This document shows positions 1 through 5,836 of a stretch of 6,752 bases of DNA, piece after piece. The notes beneath the pieces are model-generated. The model did no database searches and was not told the DNA's origin. It saw only the letters and a list, made by a program, of their open reading frames with translations. Each line of letters starts with the position of its first letter. The first letter of the stretch is position 1. Both the position numbers and the translations under genes were made by a program. Where the stretch lies: NCBI GenBank assembly GCA_905236405.1, contig CAJOQB010000059.1:1-6752 (forward strand), given 5' to 3'. Source of the stretch: an uncultured Bacteroidales bacterium (GTDB lineage: Bacteria; Bacteroidota; Bacteroidia; Bacteroidales; P3).

Positions 1-26
1 CAAAAATAGCTGTACGACTGTTTTAT

Positions 27-58
27 TCTTGGCAGATTAAAAAAGATTGTTATCTTTG
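27..58 (+). promoter_or_regulatory. Bacteroidetes-type promoter of the S46 peptidase gene
   Basis: TATCTTTG at 51-58 matches the -7 consensus TAnnTTTG of the Bacteroidetes primary sigma factor. A TTG at 29-31 lies 19 bp upstream, the usual place of the -33 element. Transcription would start near 65, leaving a leader of about 70 nt. The leader contains TTGTTA-N6-TAACAA (89-106), a short inverted repeat of unknown meaning. There is no Shine-Dalgarno sequence, as is normal in this phylum. Confidence 0.7.
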
Positions 59-134
59 CATGTTGGACTGTTCTGTACTAACAACATATTGTTAATTGAA
101 TAACAAAGAAATAAAGAATAAATATATTAATAAT

Positions 135-2324
135 ATGAAGATGAAATTTAGAACTTTTGTCATTGCCGTCGGAATGCTGCTGACGCTTCCTGGCATTGCA
201 CGTGCCGACGAAGGCATGTGGCTCCTCAACCTCATCGGCAAGAACTATGCCGACATGCAGAAAGCAGGCTTCAAACTGACCCCTGAGGACATCTACAGCA
301 TCAACCAAAACTGCATCAAAGACGCCATCGTGGGTCTGGGTAACGACGGACAGCCTTTCTGGCACTTCTGCACTGGCGAGATTATCTCCGACCAAGGTTT
401 GATAAGCACCAACCACCACTGCGGCTACGGCAAACTGCAAGAGCACTCCACCGTGGCTCACGACTATCTGCGTGACGGTTTCTGGGCCTACAGCAAAGAC
501 CAAGAGCTGCCCAATCCGGGTCTGACCGCTTCGGTGCTGGTTCGCATCGAGGATGTCACCGAGCAGGTGAAAGCCGTCCTCAGCGACGACATGAGCGAGG
601 CCGACCGTGAGAAAGCCATCAGCGAAATCAGCGACAAGATTGCCAAGAAAGCCAAAGAGAAAGACGGCGACAAGTACGACGCTTCGGTACGTTCCATGTT
701 CAACGGCAACCAGTTCTTCCTCTTCGTTCACCTCATCTACAAGGACGTCCGTCTGGTGGGCGCTCCTCCTTCAAGCATGGGCAAATTCGGCGGCGACACC
801 GACAACTGGATGTGGCCCCGTCACACTTGCGACTTCTCCCTCTTCCGTATCTATACCGCTCCCGATGGCAGCCCCGCACCCTATAGCGAGAACAACGTCC
901 CCCTGCGTCCCAAGCATCACCTCCCCGTGAGCATCAAGGGCATCCAGGACGGCGACTTCGCTATGGTTATGGGATTCCCCGGCACCACCGACCGCTTCAT
1001 CACCAGCTACGGCTTGGAAGAGACCATGAACATCACCAACAAACTGGTCTACGAAATCCGCACCGTGAAAATCAACGTGCTTCGCGAGCAGATGGCTGCC
1101 AGCCAAGAGACCCGCATCAAATACGCCTCCAAATATGCCTCCTGCTCCAACTACTGGAAGAACGCCCACGAGGCCAACATCGCCCTCAAGAAACTCAACA
1201 CCATGCAGGTGAAACGCGACATCGAGAAAGACTACACCAATTGGGCTCGCGGCAAAGACGCCAAATACGGTCAGGCTTTGAACCGTATCAAACAAGGCTA
1301 TGCCGACCGTGCCATCTATCAAGAAGCCAGCCAGTACCTCGTTGAGGGCCTCCTCACCGGTCCCGAGTTGGCTTGGCGTGGATATCGCACCGGACGCAAC
1401 CTCATCGCCATTGCCGAACGCTACGGTGACGACCCCGACCAGCGTGACCAGCTCTACAACCAATTCAAGACCATCATGGCCACCTTCTACAAAGACTACG
1501 ACGAGGCTACCGAGAAGAAACTCATCGCCGCCATGTATGCCTACACCTTCGACAACATCGATCCTCGTTTCTGCCCCCAGTTCCTCACCAACGCCTACAA
1601 GAAATACAAAGGCGACTGGAACAAGTATGCCAACGACTTGGTCGACCACTCCATCTTCCGCAACAAAGAGACCTTTGACAAGTTTATGCAGAAACCCAAC
1701 GTCAAAGCCATCGCCAAAGACCCAGTCTATCAAGTTGGCGAAGCCATCTACGAGGCTTACATCGAGGTCAACAGCAACGTGCCTCAGGAGAGTGCCGACA
1801 ATCTGGAACGTGGCATCCGCGACTTTGTCGACGGCATCCTGCAGATGAACGAAGGCAAGAAATTCCTCTGTCCCGACGCCAACTCCACCATCCGTCTGAC
1901 CTACGGCAACGTGAAAGCCTACGATCCCCGCGACGCCGTCTCTTACAGCTACTACACCACCCTCACCGGTGTGATGGAGAAAGAGAACCCCAACAGCAGC
2001 GAGTTTGAAGTGCCCGCCCGCCTGAAAGAGCTCTATGCCGCCAAGGACTTTGGCCGTTACGCCAACGCCAAGGGCGAGCTGCCCACCTGTTTCATCACCA
2101 CCAACGACATCACCGGTGGCAACAGCGGCAGCCCCGTCATGGATGCCGAGGGCAACCTCATCGGCCTGGCCTTCGACGGTAATAGCGAAGCCATGTCGGG
2201 CGACATCGACTTCGAAGAGAACCTGCAGCGTTGCATCTGCCTCGATGCTCGCTACATGCTCTTTGTCATCGACAAGTTTGCAGGTGCACGCAACCTGATT
2301 GAAGAAATGACCATTGTCAAATAA
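135..2324 (+). CDS. dpp7: Secreted S46-family dipeptidyl-peptidase, DPP7-type
   Basis: This is a serine exopeptidase that removes dipeptides from the N-terminus of peptides in the periplasm or at the cell surface, feeding amino-acid fermentation. The ATG at 135 gives 729 residues, close to the roughly 720 usual for the family. The frame is open back to a TTG at 96, but only the ATG places the signal peptide first (basic start, hydrophobic core, cleavage after ARA at residue 24, mature start DEGMWLL). Numbering from this ATG, the catalytic triad is His95 (TNHHCGYG), Asp233 (HTCDFSLFR) and Ser664 (TGGNSGSP), and the spacing fits characterised S46 enzymes. The residue 18 after the serine, Gly682, corresponds to position 673 in the Porphyromonas gingivalis enzymes, where Gly marks DPP7 (hydrophobic P1) and Arg or Ser marks DPP11 (Asp/Glu P1). 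The helical domain lies between Asp233 and Ser664. Codon use strongly favours C-ending codons, suggesting high expression. Family certain, specificity inferred. Confidence 0.95.
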   Translation: MKMKFRTFVIAVGMLLTLPGIARADEGMWLLNLIGKNYADMQKAGFKLTPEDIYSINQNCIKDAIVGLGNDGQPFWHFCTGEIISDQGLISTNHHCGYGKLQEHSTVAHDYLRDGFWAYSKDQELPNPGLTASVLVRIEDVTEQVKAVLSDDMSEADREKAISEISDKIAKKAKEKDGDKYDASVRSMFNGNQFFLFVHLIYKDVRLVGAPPSSMGKFGGDTDNWMWPRHTCDFSLFRIYTAPDGSPAPYSENNVPLRPKHHLPVSIKGIQDGDFAMVMGFPGTTDRFITSYGLEETMNITNKLVYEIRTVKINVLREQMAASQETRIKYASKYASCSNYWKNAHEANIALKKLNTMQVKRDIEKDYTNWARGKDAKYGQALNRIKQGYADRAIYQEASQYLVEGLLTGPELAWRGYRTGRNLIAIAERYGDDPDQRDQLYNQFKTIMATFYKDYDEATEKKLIAAMYAYTFDNIDPRFCPQFLTNAYKKYKGDWNKYANDLVDHSIFRNKETFDKFMQKPNVKAIAKDPVYQVGEAIYEAYIEVNSNVPQESADNLERGIRDFVDGILQMNEGKKFLCPDANSTIRLTYGNVKAYDPRDAVSYSYYTTLTGVMEKENPNSSEFEVPARLKELYAAKDFGRYANAKGELPTCFITTNDITGGNSGSPVMDAEGNLIGLAFDGNSEAMSGDIDFEENLQRCICLDARYMLFVIDKFAGARNLIEEMTIVK

Positions 2325-2380
2325 AACAACCCAACAACAACTCTACCCACTTCCGTCACTAACACCACTAATAATAATAA

Positions 2381-2827
2381 ATGACAATAACACGACACAC
2401 CATACTGTCTAAATCCATATTCCTTCTGACACTGATGCTGCTGGCATTTGTCCATCCAACATCGGCTCAGATGTCTGGCGGATCGAATCCCACCGACCCA
2501 CCAGACAAGGTTTTTACGCCTGAAGACAACGAAATCGTTCCTCCCTCCTACCCTGGAGGAGAACGTGCCATGTATGGTTATCTGGCACAGTCGGTCCGTT
2601 ATCCTCGCAAAGCACGGAAACATCACACCTCTGGCAAGGTCGTTGTCACCGCCATTGTCGAAAAAGACGGCTCACTGTCCAACGTGACCATCTTGGAAGA
2701 CATCGGCGACGGATGCGGCGAGGCGGTCATGAAGTCGGTGAAGCGAATGCAACGTTGGCATTGCGCCACCAAAGACCGCATTCCCGTCCGCTACCAAGTG
2801 CGTATTCCCGTCACCTTCCGACTGTAG
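2381..2827 (+). CDS. Small exported TonB_C-domain protein
   Basis: The 148-residue protein has a hydrophobic N-terminus (about residues 11-28, possible cleavage after PTSA, residue 29) and a TonB C-terminal domain from about 54 to 148. The domain is recognised by PSYPGGERAM, YPRKA, the GKVVVTAIVEKDG strand-turn and the closing YQVRIPVTFRL strand. TonB C-terminal domains contact the TonB box of outer-membrane receptors and pass on energy from ExbB/ExbD. This protein lacks the long proline-rich periplasm-spanning linker of a classical TonB, and its N-terminus looks more like a signal peptide than an anchor. It may therefore be a periplasmic TonB_C protein rather than a true energy transducer. 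It follows the peptidase gene by 53 bp of A/C-rich sequence without terminator or clear promoter, so cotranscription is likely. The ATG at 2381 is the only reasonable start, in AT-rich DNA. Confidence 0.85.
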   Translation: MTITRHTILSKSIFLLTLMLLAFVHPTSAQMSGGSNPTDPPDKVFTPEDNEIVPPSYPGGERAMYGYLAQSVRYPRKARKHHTSGKVVVTAIVEKDGSLSNVTILEDIGDGCGEAVMKSVKRMQRWHCATKDRIPVRYQVRIPVTFRL

Positions 2828-2851
2828 GTGGATGACCAATACACCAAACCG

Positions 2852-2891
2852 AAAGACGCTGTTCCCCCAGAAAGGATGCAGCGTCTTTTTT
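2852..2891 (+). terminator. Intrinsic terminator after the peptidase/TonB_C pair
   Basis: AAAGACGCTG (2852-2861) and CAGCGTCTTT (2879-2888) form a perfect 10-bp stem with a 17-nt loop. The right arm runs into a T tract (2885-2891). It lies 25 bp after the stop codon of the TonB_C gene and closes the upstream transcript. Confidence 0.88.
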
Positions 2892-2945
2892 GTTGCTTGT
2901 CTATTATTCTTTTGTTCAGACGCTTATCAAGTTTAACATTTTATG

Positions 2946-2978
2946 TTTGCTGCAATTAAGATTTTTTATGTATCTTTG
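2946..2978 (+). promoter_or_regulatory. Bacteroidetes-type promoter of ackA
   Basis: TATCTTTG (2971-2978) is a full -7 match. TTTG at 2946-2949 is the best -33 candidate, with a 21-bp spacer that is slightly long. Transcription from about 2985 gives a roughly 60-nt AT-rich leader before the ATG at 3044. With the terminator just upstream, this makes ackA an independent transcription unit. Confidence 0.7.
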
Positions 2979-3043
2979 AACCACTGATTATATATAAGGA
3001 ATACAATTTAATATAGGTAATATCAATAAATTAAAAGTATATT

Positions 3044-4243
3044 ATGAAAATTTTAGTTCTCAATTGTGGCAGTTCCTCCATCAAATACCAGTTGATTGAC
3101 ATGGAGAACGACGCACAGGTTTTAGCAAAGGGTCTTTTGGAGCGTATCGGTTTGGCAATGGGTGAGTTCACCCACAAGTTCAATGGGCAGAAGCACTACG
3201 AGCAACTTCCCATCCCCAACCATACTGACGGCGTCCGCATCGTCTTGAAAGCCCTTGTCGACCCCAACATCGGCGTCATCAAAGACCTCAAGGAAATCAG
3301 CGCCGTGGGTAACCGTATGGTTTACGGCGGCGAGTTCTTCACCGAGAGCTGCATCGTCACCGACGAAATGATTCGCAAGATTGAGGAGTACATCGACGTC
3401 TTCCCGCTCCACATCCCCGGCAACCTGGCTGGCATCAATGCCATGCGCGAGGTGTTGCCCGATGTGCCACAAGTGGCCGTCTTCGACACCGCTTTCCACC
3501 ACACCATGCCCCCCAAGGCATTCCTTTATGGCATCCCCTACGAATACTACGAGAAATATCGCATCCGTCGTTATGGTTTCCACGGCACCAGCCACGGCTA
3601 TGTAGCCCCCAAAGCCGCACAGATGATTGGCAAAGACTGGAACGACCTTAAGATCATCAGCTGCCACCTCGGCAGCGGTGCCTCCATTGCCGCCATCGAT
3701 CATGGAAAGTCTGTCGACACCTCGCTCGGCATGACCCCCATCGAAGGTCTTATCATGGGCTCCCGCTGCGGCGACATCGATGCAGGTGCGCTCCTCTACC
3801 TGATGGAGAAAGAGAACCTCTCTCTCAAAGAGACCTCCACCATCCTCAACAAGAAGAGCGGCTTGCTGGGTATCCGCGGTGACAAGCAGGATATGCGTGA
3901 CATCCGTGCCGGACGCGATGCTGGCGACGAGCGTGCCACCTATGCCTTCGACATGTTCGCCTACCGTGTCAAGAAGTATATCGGAGCCTATATGGCAGCC
4001 ATGAATGGTTGCGACCTCCTCCTCTTCACCGGTGGCATAGGCGAAAACGCATGGTTCATGCGTCGTCCCATTCTCGAAGACATGGACTTCTTCGGCATCA
4101 AGGTCGACTTCACAAAGAACGACGGCGTCATGGGCGAGGATGTCATCCTCAGCACCCCCGACTCGAAAGTCGCCGTTGTGGTCGTCGCCACCGACGAAGA
4201 GTTTGTCATCGCCAGCGACACCTACCGTTTAGTGAAGAAATAA
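3044..4243 (+). CDS. ackA: Acetate kinase
   Basis: Acetate kinase (acetate + ATP = acetyl phosphate + ADP) is cytoplasmic and normally works with phosphotransacetylase to make ATP while excreting acetate. The 399 residues align almost without gaps to the archaeal reference enzyme. Visible elements are the first signature LVLNCGSSSIKY (4-15), catalytic Arg91, Asp148 in VFDTAFHHTMP, the RRYGFHGTSH loop with His180, His208 in CHLGSGAS, Arg241 in MGSRCGDIDAG, NKKSGLLGI (269-277), the FTGGIGEN nucleotide loop (328-335) and TDEE near the C-terminus. Oddities: the second signature reads GNRMVYGG where GHRVVHGG is usual (His90 to Asn, His94 to Tyr), and Asn211 is replaced by Ser. No pta is in the window. 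Promoter and terminator suggest a single-gene unit. The family call is secure; activity with the altered residues is likely but not proven. Confidence 0.95.
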   Translation: MKILVLNCGSSSIKYQLIDMENDAQVLAKGLLERIGLAMGEFTHKFNGQKHYEQLPIPNHTDGVRIVLKALVDPNIGVIKDLKEISAVGNRMVYGGEFFTESCIVTDEMIRKIEEYIDVFPLHIPGNLAGINAMREVLPDVPQVAVFDTAFHHTMPPKAFLYGIPYEYYEKYRIRRYGFHGTSHGYVAPKAAQMIGKDWNDLKIISCHLGSGASIAAIDHGKSVDTSLGMTPIEGLIMGSRCGDIDAGALLYLMEKENLSLKETSTILNKKSGLLGIRGDKQDMRDIRAGRDAGDERATYAFDMFAYRVKKYIGAYMAAMNGCDLLLFTGGIGENAWFMRRPILEDMDFFGIKVDFTKNDGVMGEDVILSTPDSKVAVVVVATDEEFVIASDTYRLVKK

Positions 4244-4264
4244 CCCATACGTTGTATTATATCC

Positions 4265-4300
4265 AAACAGGGCTGCCGATTCCGACAGCCCTGTTTTTTT
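4265..4300 (+). terminator. Terminator of ackA, between convergent genes
   Basis: AAACAGGGCTG (4265-4275) pairs perfectly with CAGCCCTGTTT (4286-4296) around a 10-nt loop, followed by T up to 4300. It starts 21 bp after the ackA stop. The minus-strand hip remnant ends at 4305, so the same hairpin also faces transcription from the right. In that direction the U tract is only three bases, so it would be a weaker stop. Confidence 0.9.
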
Positions 4301-4304
4301 AGTA

Positions 4305-4823
4305 TCAAATCTGTGACTCTCTCACAAATCGGCTTATCCGTTCATTCGATATACGGAGATAGGACCGTCTCAGCTTCTCGGGCAAGGAACTTTGTTCCAC
4401 CAGCTCCCGAACAGCATCTGGCATTGTCATATACTTGTCAAGTATTCTTCTCACACGACTTTCCACAAGACCGACCTCTTTTCCAAACCATTCAAAGTCT
4501 TTCCTACACGGATGACCTGTACGGAGAAAACTGTCGCTACCAGGCATATCGGGCGAAAGTCCTCCCTCGAGTGCAAAGTCCATGTCACGCACATGCAGGG
4601 CTGTGTTCATCAGGTCATACGCTGGTGACAATTGATAGTCTCCATCTATTAGTATTACGGAGAAGTTCTTCAGATGAGCATCGCCATTGGCATAAATATA
4701 ATTGAACACCACCAACTCGAAGAAACGTTCCATTTCTTTCATCCACGCTGGGATAAAGCGACGGACACAACGGGCAATCTCCATGTATGAACCTTTGTAC
4801 TTGAACGTCGACCCCTCACAGTA
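4305..4823 (-). pseudogene. hipA: HipA-type kinase, C-lobe remnant
   Basis: This is the C-terminal half of a HipA_C-family serine/threonine protein kinase, the toxin of HipBA/HipBST modules. Homology-like reading runs from YCEGSTFKYKGSY (4823-4785) into an ATG at 4784 and 159 further residues. From that Met, NGDAHLKN (33-40) is the catalytic loop with the catalytic Asp35, and SPAYDL (53-58) carries the metal-binding Asp57. The C-terminal helical part follows and ends normally at TGA (4307-4305). Related free-standing kinases have roughly 300 residues, so about 130-150 are absent: the glycine-rich loop, the ATP-binding lysine and the autophosphorylated serine region should all lie there. In this frame a TAG at 4826-4824 and a TGA at 4850-4848 block any upstream start. 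A C-lobe peptide from 4784 could be made but should not bind ATP. Remnant status is clear; the original subtype is inferred. Confidence 0.87.
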
Positions 4824-4859
4824 CTACACATCGACACCCGTCGACTGTCAAAAAGAGGA
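4824..4859 (-). other. Deletion junction between HipA N-domain gene and kinase remnant
   Basis: Only 36 bp separate the stop of the N-domain gene (4862-4860) from the surviving kinase reading, where several hundred bases of kinase N-lobe are expected. The stretch has stops in the kinase frame and no recognisable HipA sequence in any frame. The heptamer CGTCGAC occurs at 4806-4812 and again at 4839-4845, and TCGAC also at 4831-4835. Short repeats like these could have mediated the deletion, which is inference. Confidence 0.5.
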
Positions 4860-5195
4860 TTAGGGTCTTTCATCTCCGTTTTTCTTTAAAGAAATTGCTC
4901 CTATGTTATCCGTATCTGCCATTGCATACAGAATACCGAAGAAGTCGTTTTCGTCAATATGATGTTCCCGACACACCACTCTGCGTAACGTTCCCTCTGG
5001 CAGCATATTTGCAAAGAAAGGAAACAATCGTTCGCTCTCATATGCCTCACTGCTTTTAGGCAGAGTCACCGACACATGAGGGAAGTCTCCAATCAAGTAC
5101 GATGGTGCATACACAAAACTATAGCCCTTGCCAGGCATCAATTCCCTCAGCGTACCAGCATTGACGCCGTTCCAATAGACATCCAATTGTCTCAT
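4860..5195 (-). CDS. HipA N-terminal-domain protein, HipS-like
   Basis: The 111-residue protein corresponds to the N-terminal subdomain of HipA (Couple_hipA type) as a separate gene. Diagnostic stretches are the opening DVYWNGVNAGTL (5-16), VSVTLPKSSEAYES (41-54), LFPFFANMLPEG (57-68), the DENDFFGILYAMADTDNIGA segment (81-100) and a short charged tail. The domain appears complete. In HipBA this part belongs to the toxin and binds HipB. In the tripartite HipBST system a free-standing protein of this type (HipS) is the antitoxin of the kinase HipT. The gene follows the Xre repressor by 11 bp and precedes the kinase remnant, the same order as hipB-hipS-hipT. The ATG at 5195 is natural because the previous gene ends at 5207. 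With the partner kinase broken, its present role is unknown. It might still bind the repressor or neutralise HipT-like kinases from elsewhere. Confidence 0.87.
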   Translation of the reverse strand: MRQLDVYWNGVNAGTLRELMPGKGYSFVYAPSYLIGDFPHVSVTLPKSSEAYESERLFPFFANMLPEGTLRRVVCREHHIDENDFFGILYAMADTDNIGAISLKKNGDERP

Positions 5196-5206
5196 CTGCT
5201 ATTGCA

Positions 5207-5407
5207 TTATACAGTTTCTCTTGTTCTACATACAATTTCGAGACCTAACACCTCGAGAATCTTCTCCAATGTCTTCAACGAAGGGTTTCCCTTACCGCGC
5301 TCAATATCTTTCACCGTGGACAGGCTCACACCAGCCATTTCGGCCAAATCTGCCTGCATAATATTCAGCCGTGTCCGACGCTCTTTTACTATATCACTCA
5401 ATACCAT
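5207..5407 (-). CDS. hipB: Xre-family HTH repressor, HipB-like
   Basis: The 66-residue protein is almost entirely a lambda-repressor-like helix-turn-helix domain: MVLSDIVKERRTRL (helix 1), MQADLAEMAGVSLSTVKDIERGKG (residues 17-40, with the recognition helix around SLSTVKDIE), then NPSLKTLEKILEVLGLEIV. It matches the usual antitoxin and transcriptional autoregulator of Hip modules. The frame is open further upstream to an ATG at 5449, but the promoter's -7 box lies at 5446-5439, so that codon would not be transcribed. The ATG at 5407 is therefore the start, with a leader of about 25 nt. It heads a probable operon with the HipA N-domain gene (11-bp gap). An inverted repeat brackets its promoter, as expected for autoregulation. 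HTH family is certain; HipB function is inferred from neighbours. Confidence 0.9.
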   Translation of the reverse strand: MVLSDIVKERRTRLNIMQADLAEMAGVSLSTVKDIERGKGNPSLKTLEKILEVLGLEIVCRTRETV

Positions 5408-5415
5408 AACAAGTA

Positions 5416-5478
5416 TATTATAATAAACTTTTTCGATGCAAAGATACATCTTTTTATCAAATCACAAGAAAAAGTTTA
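5416..5478. promoter_or_regulatory. Inverted repeat around the hip promoter, putative operator pair
   Basis: TAAACTTTTTC (5424-5434) and GAAAAAGTTTA (5468-5478) are perfect 11-bp reverse complements. Allowing mismatches, the match extends outward to 15 of 18 positions. One arm covers the expected transcription start and the other sits just upstream of the -33 element. The arm centres are 44 bp apart, about four helical turns. A separate perfect palindrome TATTATAATA (5416-5425) overlaps the left arm. Placement suggests operators for the downstream Xre repressor; binding is inferred. Confidence 0.55.
5439..5467 (-). promoter_or_regulatory. Promoter of the hip module
   Basis: Read on the minus strand, TATCTTTG (5446-5439) is a full -7 box. 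TTG at 5467-5465 lies 18 bp upstream as a -33 element. Transcription would begin near 5432, about 25 nt before the repressor ATG. Confidence 0.72.
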
Positions 5479-5680
5479 ATAAAACACACTTTTTTATACA
5501 GAAAGTACTTTGTGGAATATGCCTGTATTCTTTTTCTTGCCACATCACCATCAAATGGAGGTAAGACCTTATTCCATACGACAAACTGTCTACATCTTTT
5601 TCTTAATATTGCCTCAAAGGAGGCTTAATCAAACCACTTCATTACATATCCACATATATTCCATTGATTTTAAACACAAT
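5479..5680. other. AT-rich intergenic DNA without a recognised gene
   Basis: I see no convincing coding region here on either strand. The only open frame on the + strand (5510-5710) has unnatural composition and runs into the repeat array. A perfect small hairpin, GCCTC-AAAG-GAGGC, lies at 5611-5624 but has no T tract after it. The stretch separates the divergent hip and C10-prodomain genes. Confidence 0.55.
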
Positions 5681-5764
5681 CTCCACTATACCTCCACTGT
5701 ATCAGTGTAGCCCAGTGTAGGATCAGTGTAGAATCAGTGTAGAATCAGTGTAGACAGAGTGGAG
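5681..5764. repeat. Array of eight 10-11-bp repeats with an orientation switch
   Basis: CTCCACT occurs at 5681 and 5692 (11-bp step). From 5703 CAGTGTAG occurs five times, at 5703, 5713, 5724, 5735 and 5746 (one step of 10, then 11 bp), and a related GAGTGGAG closes the series at 5757. CTCCACT is the reverse complement of the AGTGGAG in the last unit, and the switch point is the small hairpin CACTG-TAT-CAGTG at 5695-5707. The period equals one helical turn, so all units face the same side of DNA. The array ends 15 bp upstream of the -33 region of the next gene, which suggests a multi-site regulator landing pad or a structured element. Confidence 0.85.
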
Positions 5765-5779
5765 AAATAACGTCTGTTT

Positions 5780-5813
5780 TTTGCTTCTACAATCAAAAAT
5801 GTTTGTACTTTTG
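5780..5813 (+). promoter_or_regulatory. Promoter of the C10-prodomain gene
   Basis: TACTTTTG (5806-5813) fits the -7 consensus. TTTG at 5780-5783 is a plausible -33 element with a somewhat long 22-bp spacer. Transcription would start near 5820, leaving a leader of under 20 nt before the ATG at 5837. Confidence 0.6.
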
Positions 5814-5836
5814 CAATCGCATTAAAATCCGTTATT

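Noticed and set aside
96..134. Upstream TTG extension of the S46 peptidase
   Set aside because: It would put 13 polar residues before the signal peptide; the ATG at 135 gives a normal signal peptide and fits the promoter at 27-58.
771..1733. Long open frame of 320 codons on the minus strand inside the peptidase gene
   Set aside because: It is the antisense shadow of a highly codon-biased gene (C-ending codons give few stops in this frame); the product is a low-complexity V/G/D-rich string with no recognisable domain.
3122..3703. 193-codon minus-strand frame inside ackA
   Set aside because: Antisense shadow of a clear acetate kinase gene, with low-complexity V/D/G-rich translation.
4313..4705. 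130-codon + strand open frame opposite the kinase remnant
   Set aside because: Opposite strand of a recognisable HipA kinase C-lobe; the + strand translation resembles nothing known.
5408..5449. Earlier ATG (5449) for the Xre repressor
   Set aside because: This ATG lies upstream of the -7 box of the gene's own promoter and the extra residues are not part of the HTH domain.
5611..5624. Hairpin GCCTC-AAAG-GAGGC as a terminator
   Set aside because: Only a 5-bp stem, no T tract on either strand, and no gene ending nearby.
5510..5710. 66-codon + strand open frame in the intergenic region
   Set aside because: Composition rich in His, Tyr, Ile and Phe, no domain, and the frame runs into the repeat array where the repeats themselves contain the stop.
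5681..5764. Repeat array as a CRISPR
   Set aside because: Units of 8 bp every 10-11 bp leave no room for spacers, and there are no cas genes nearby.
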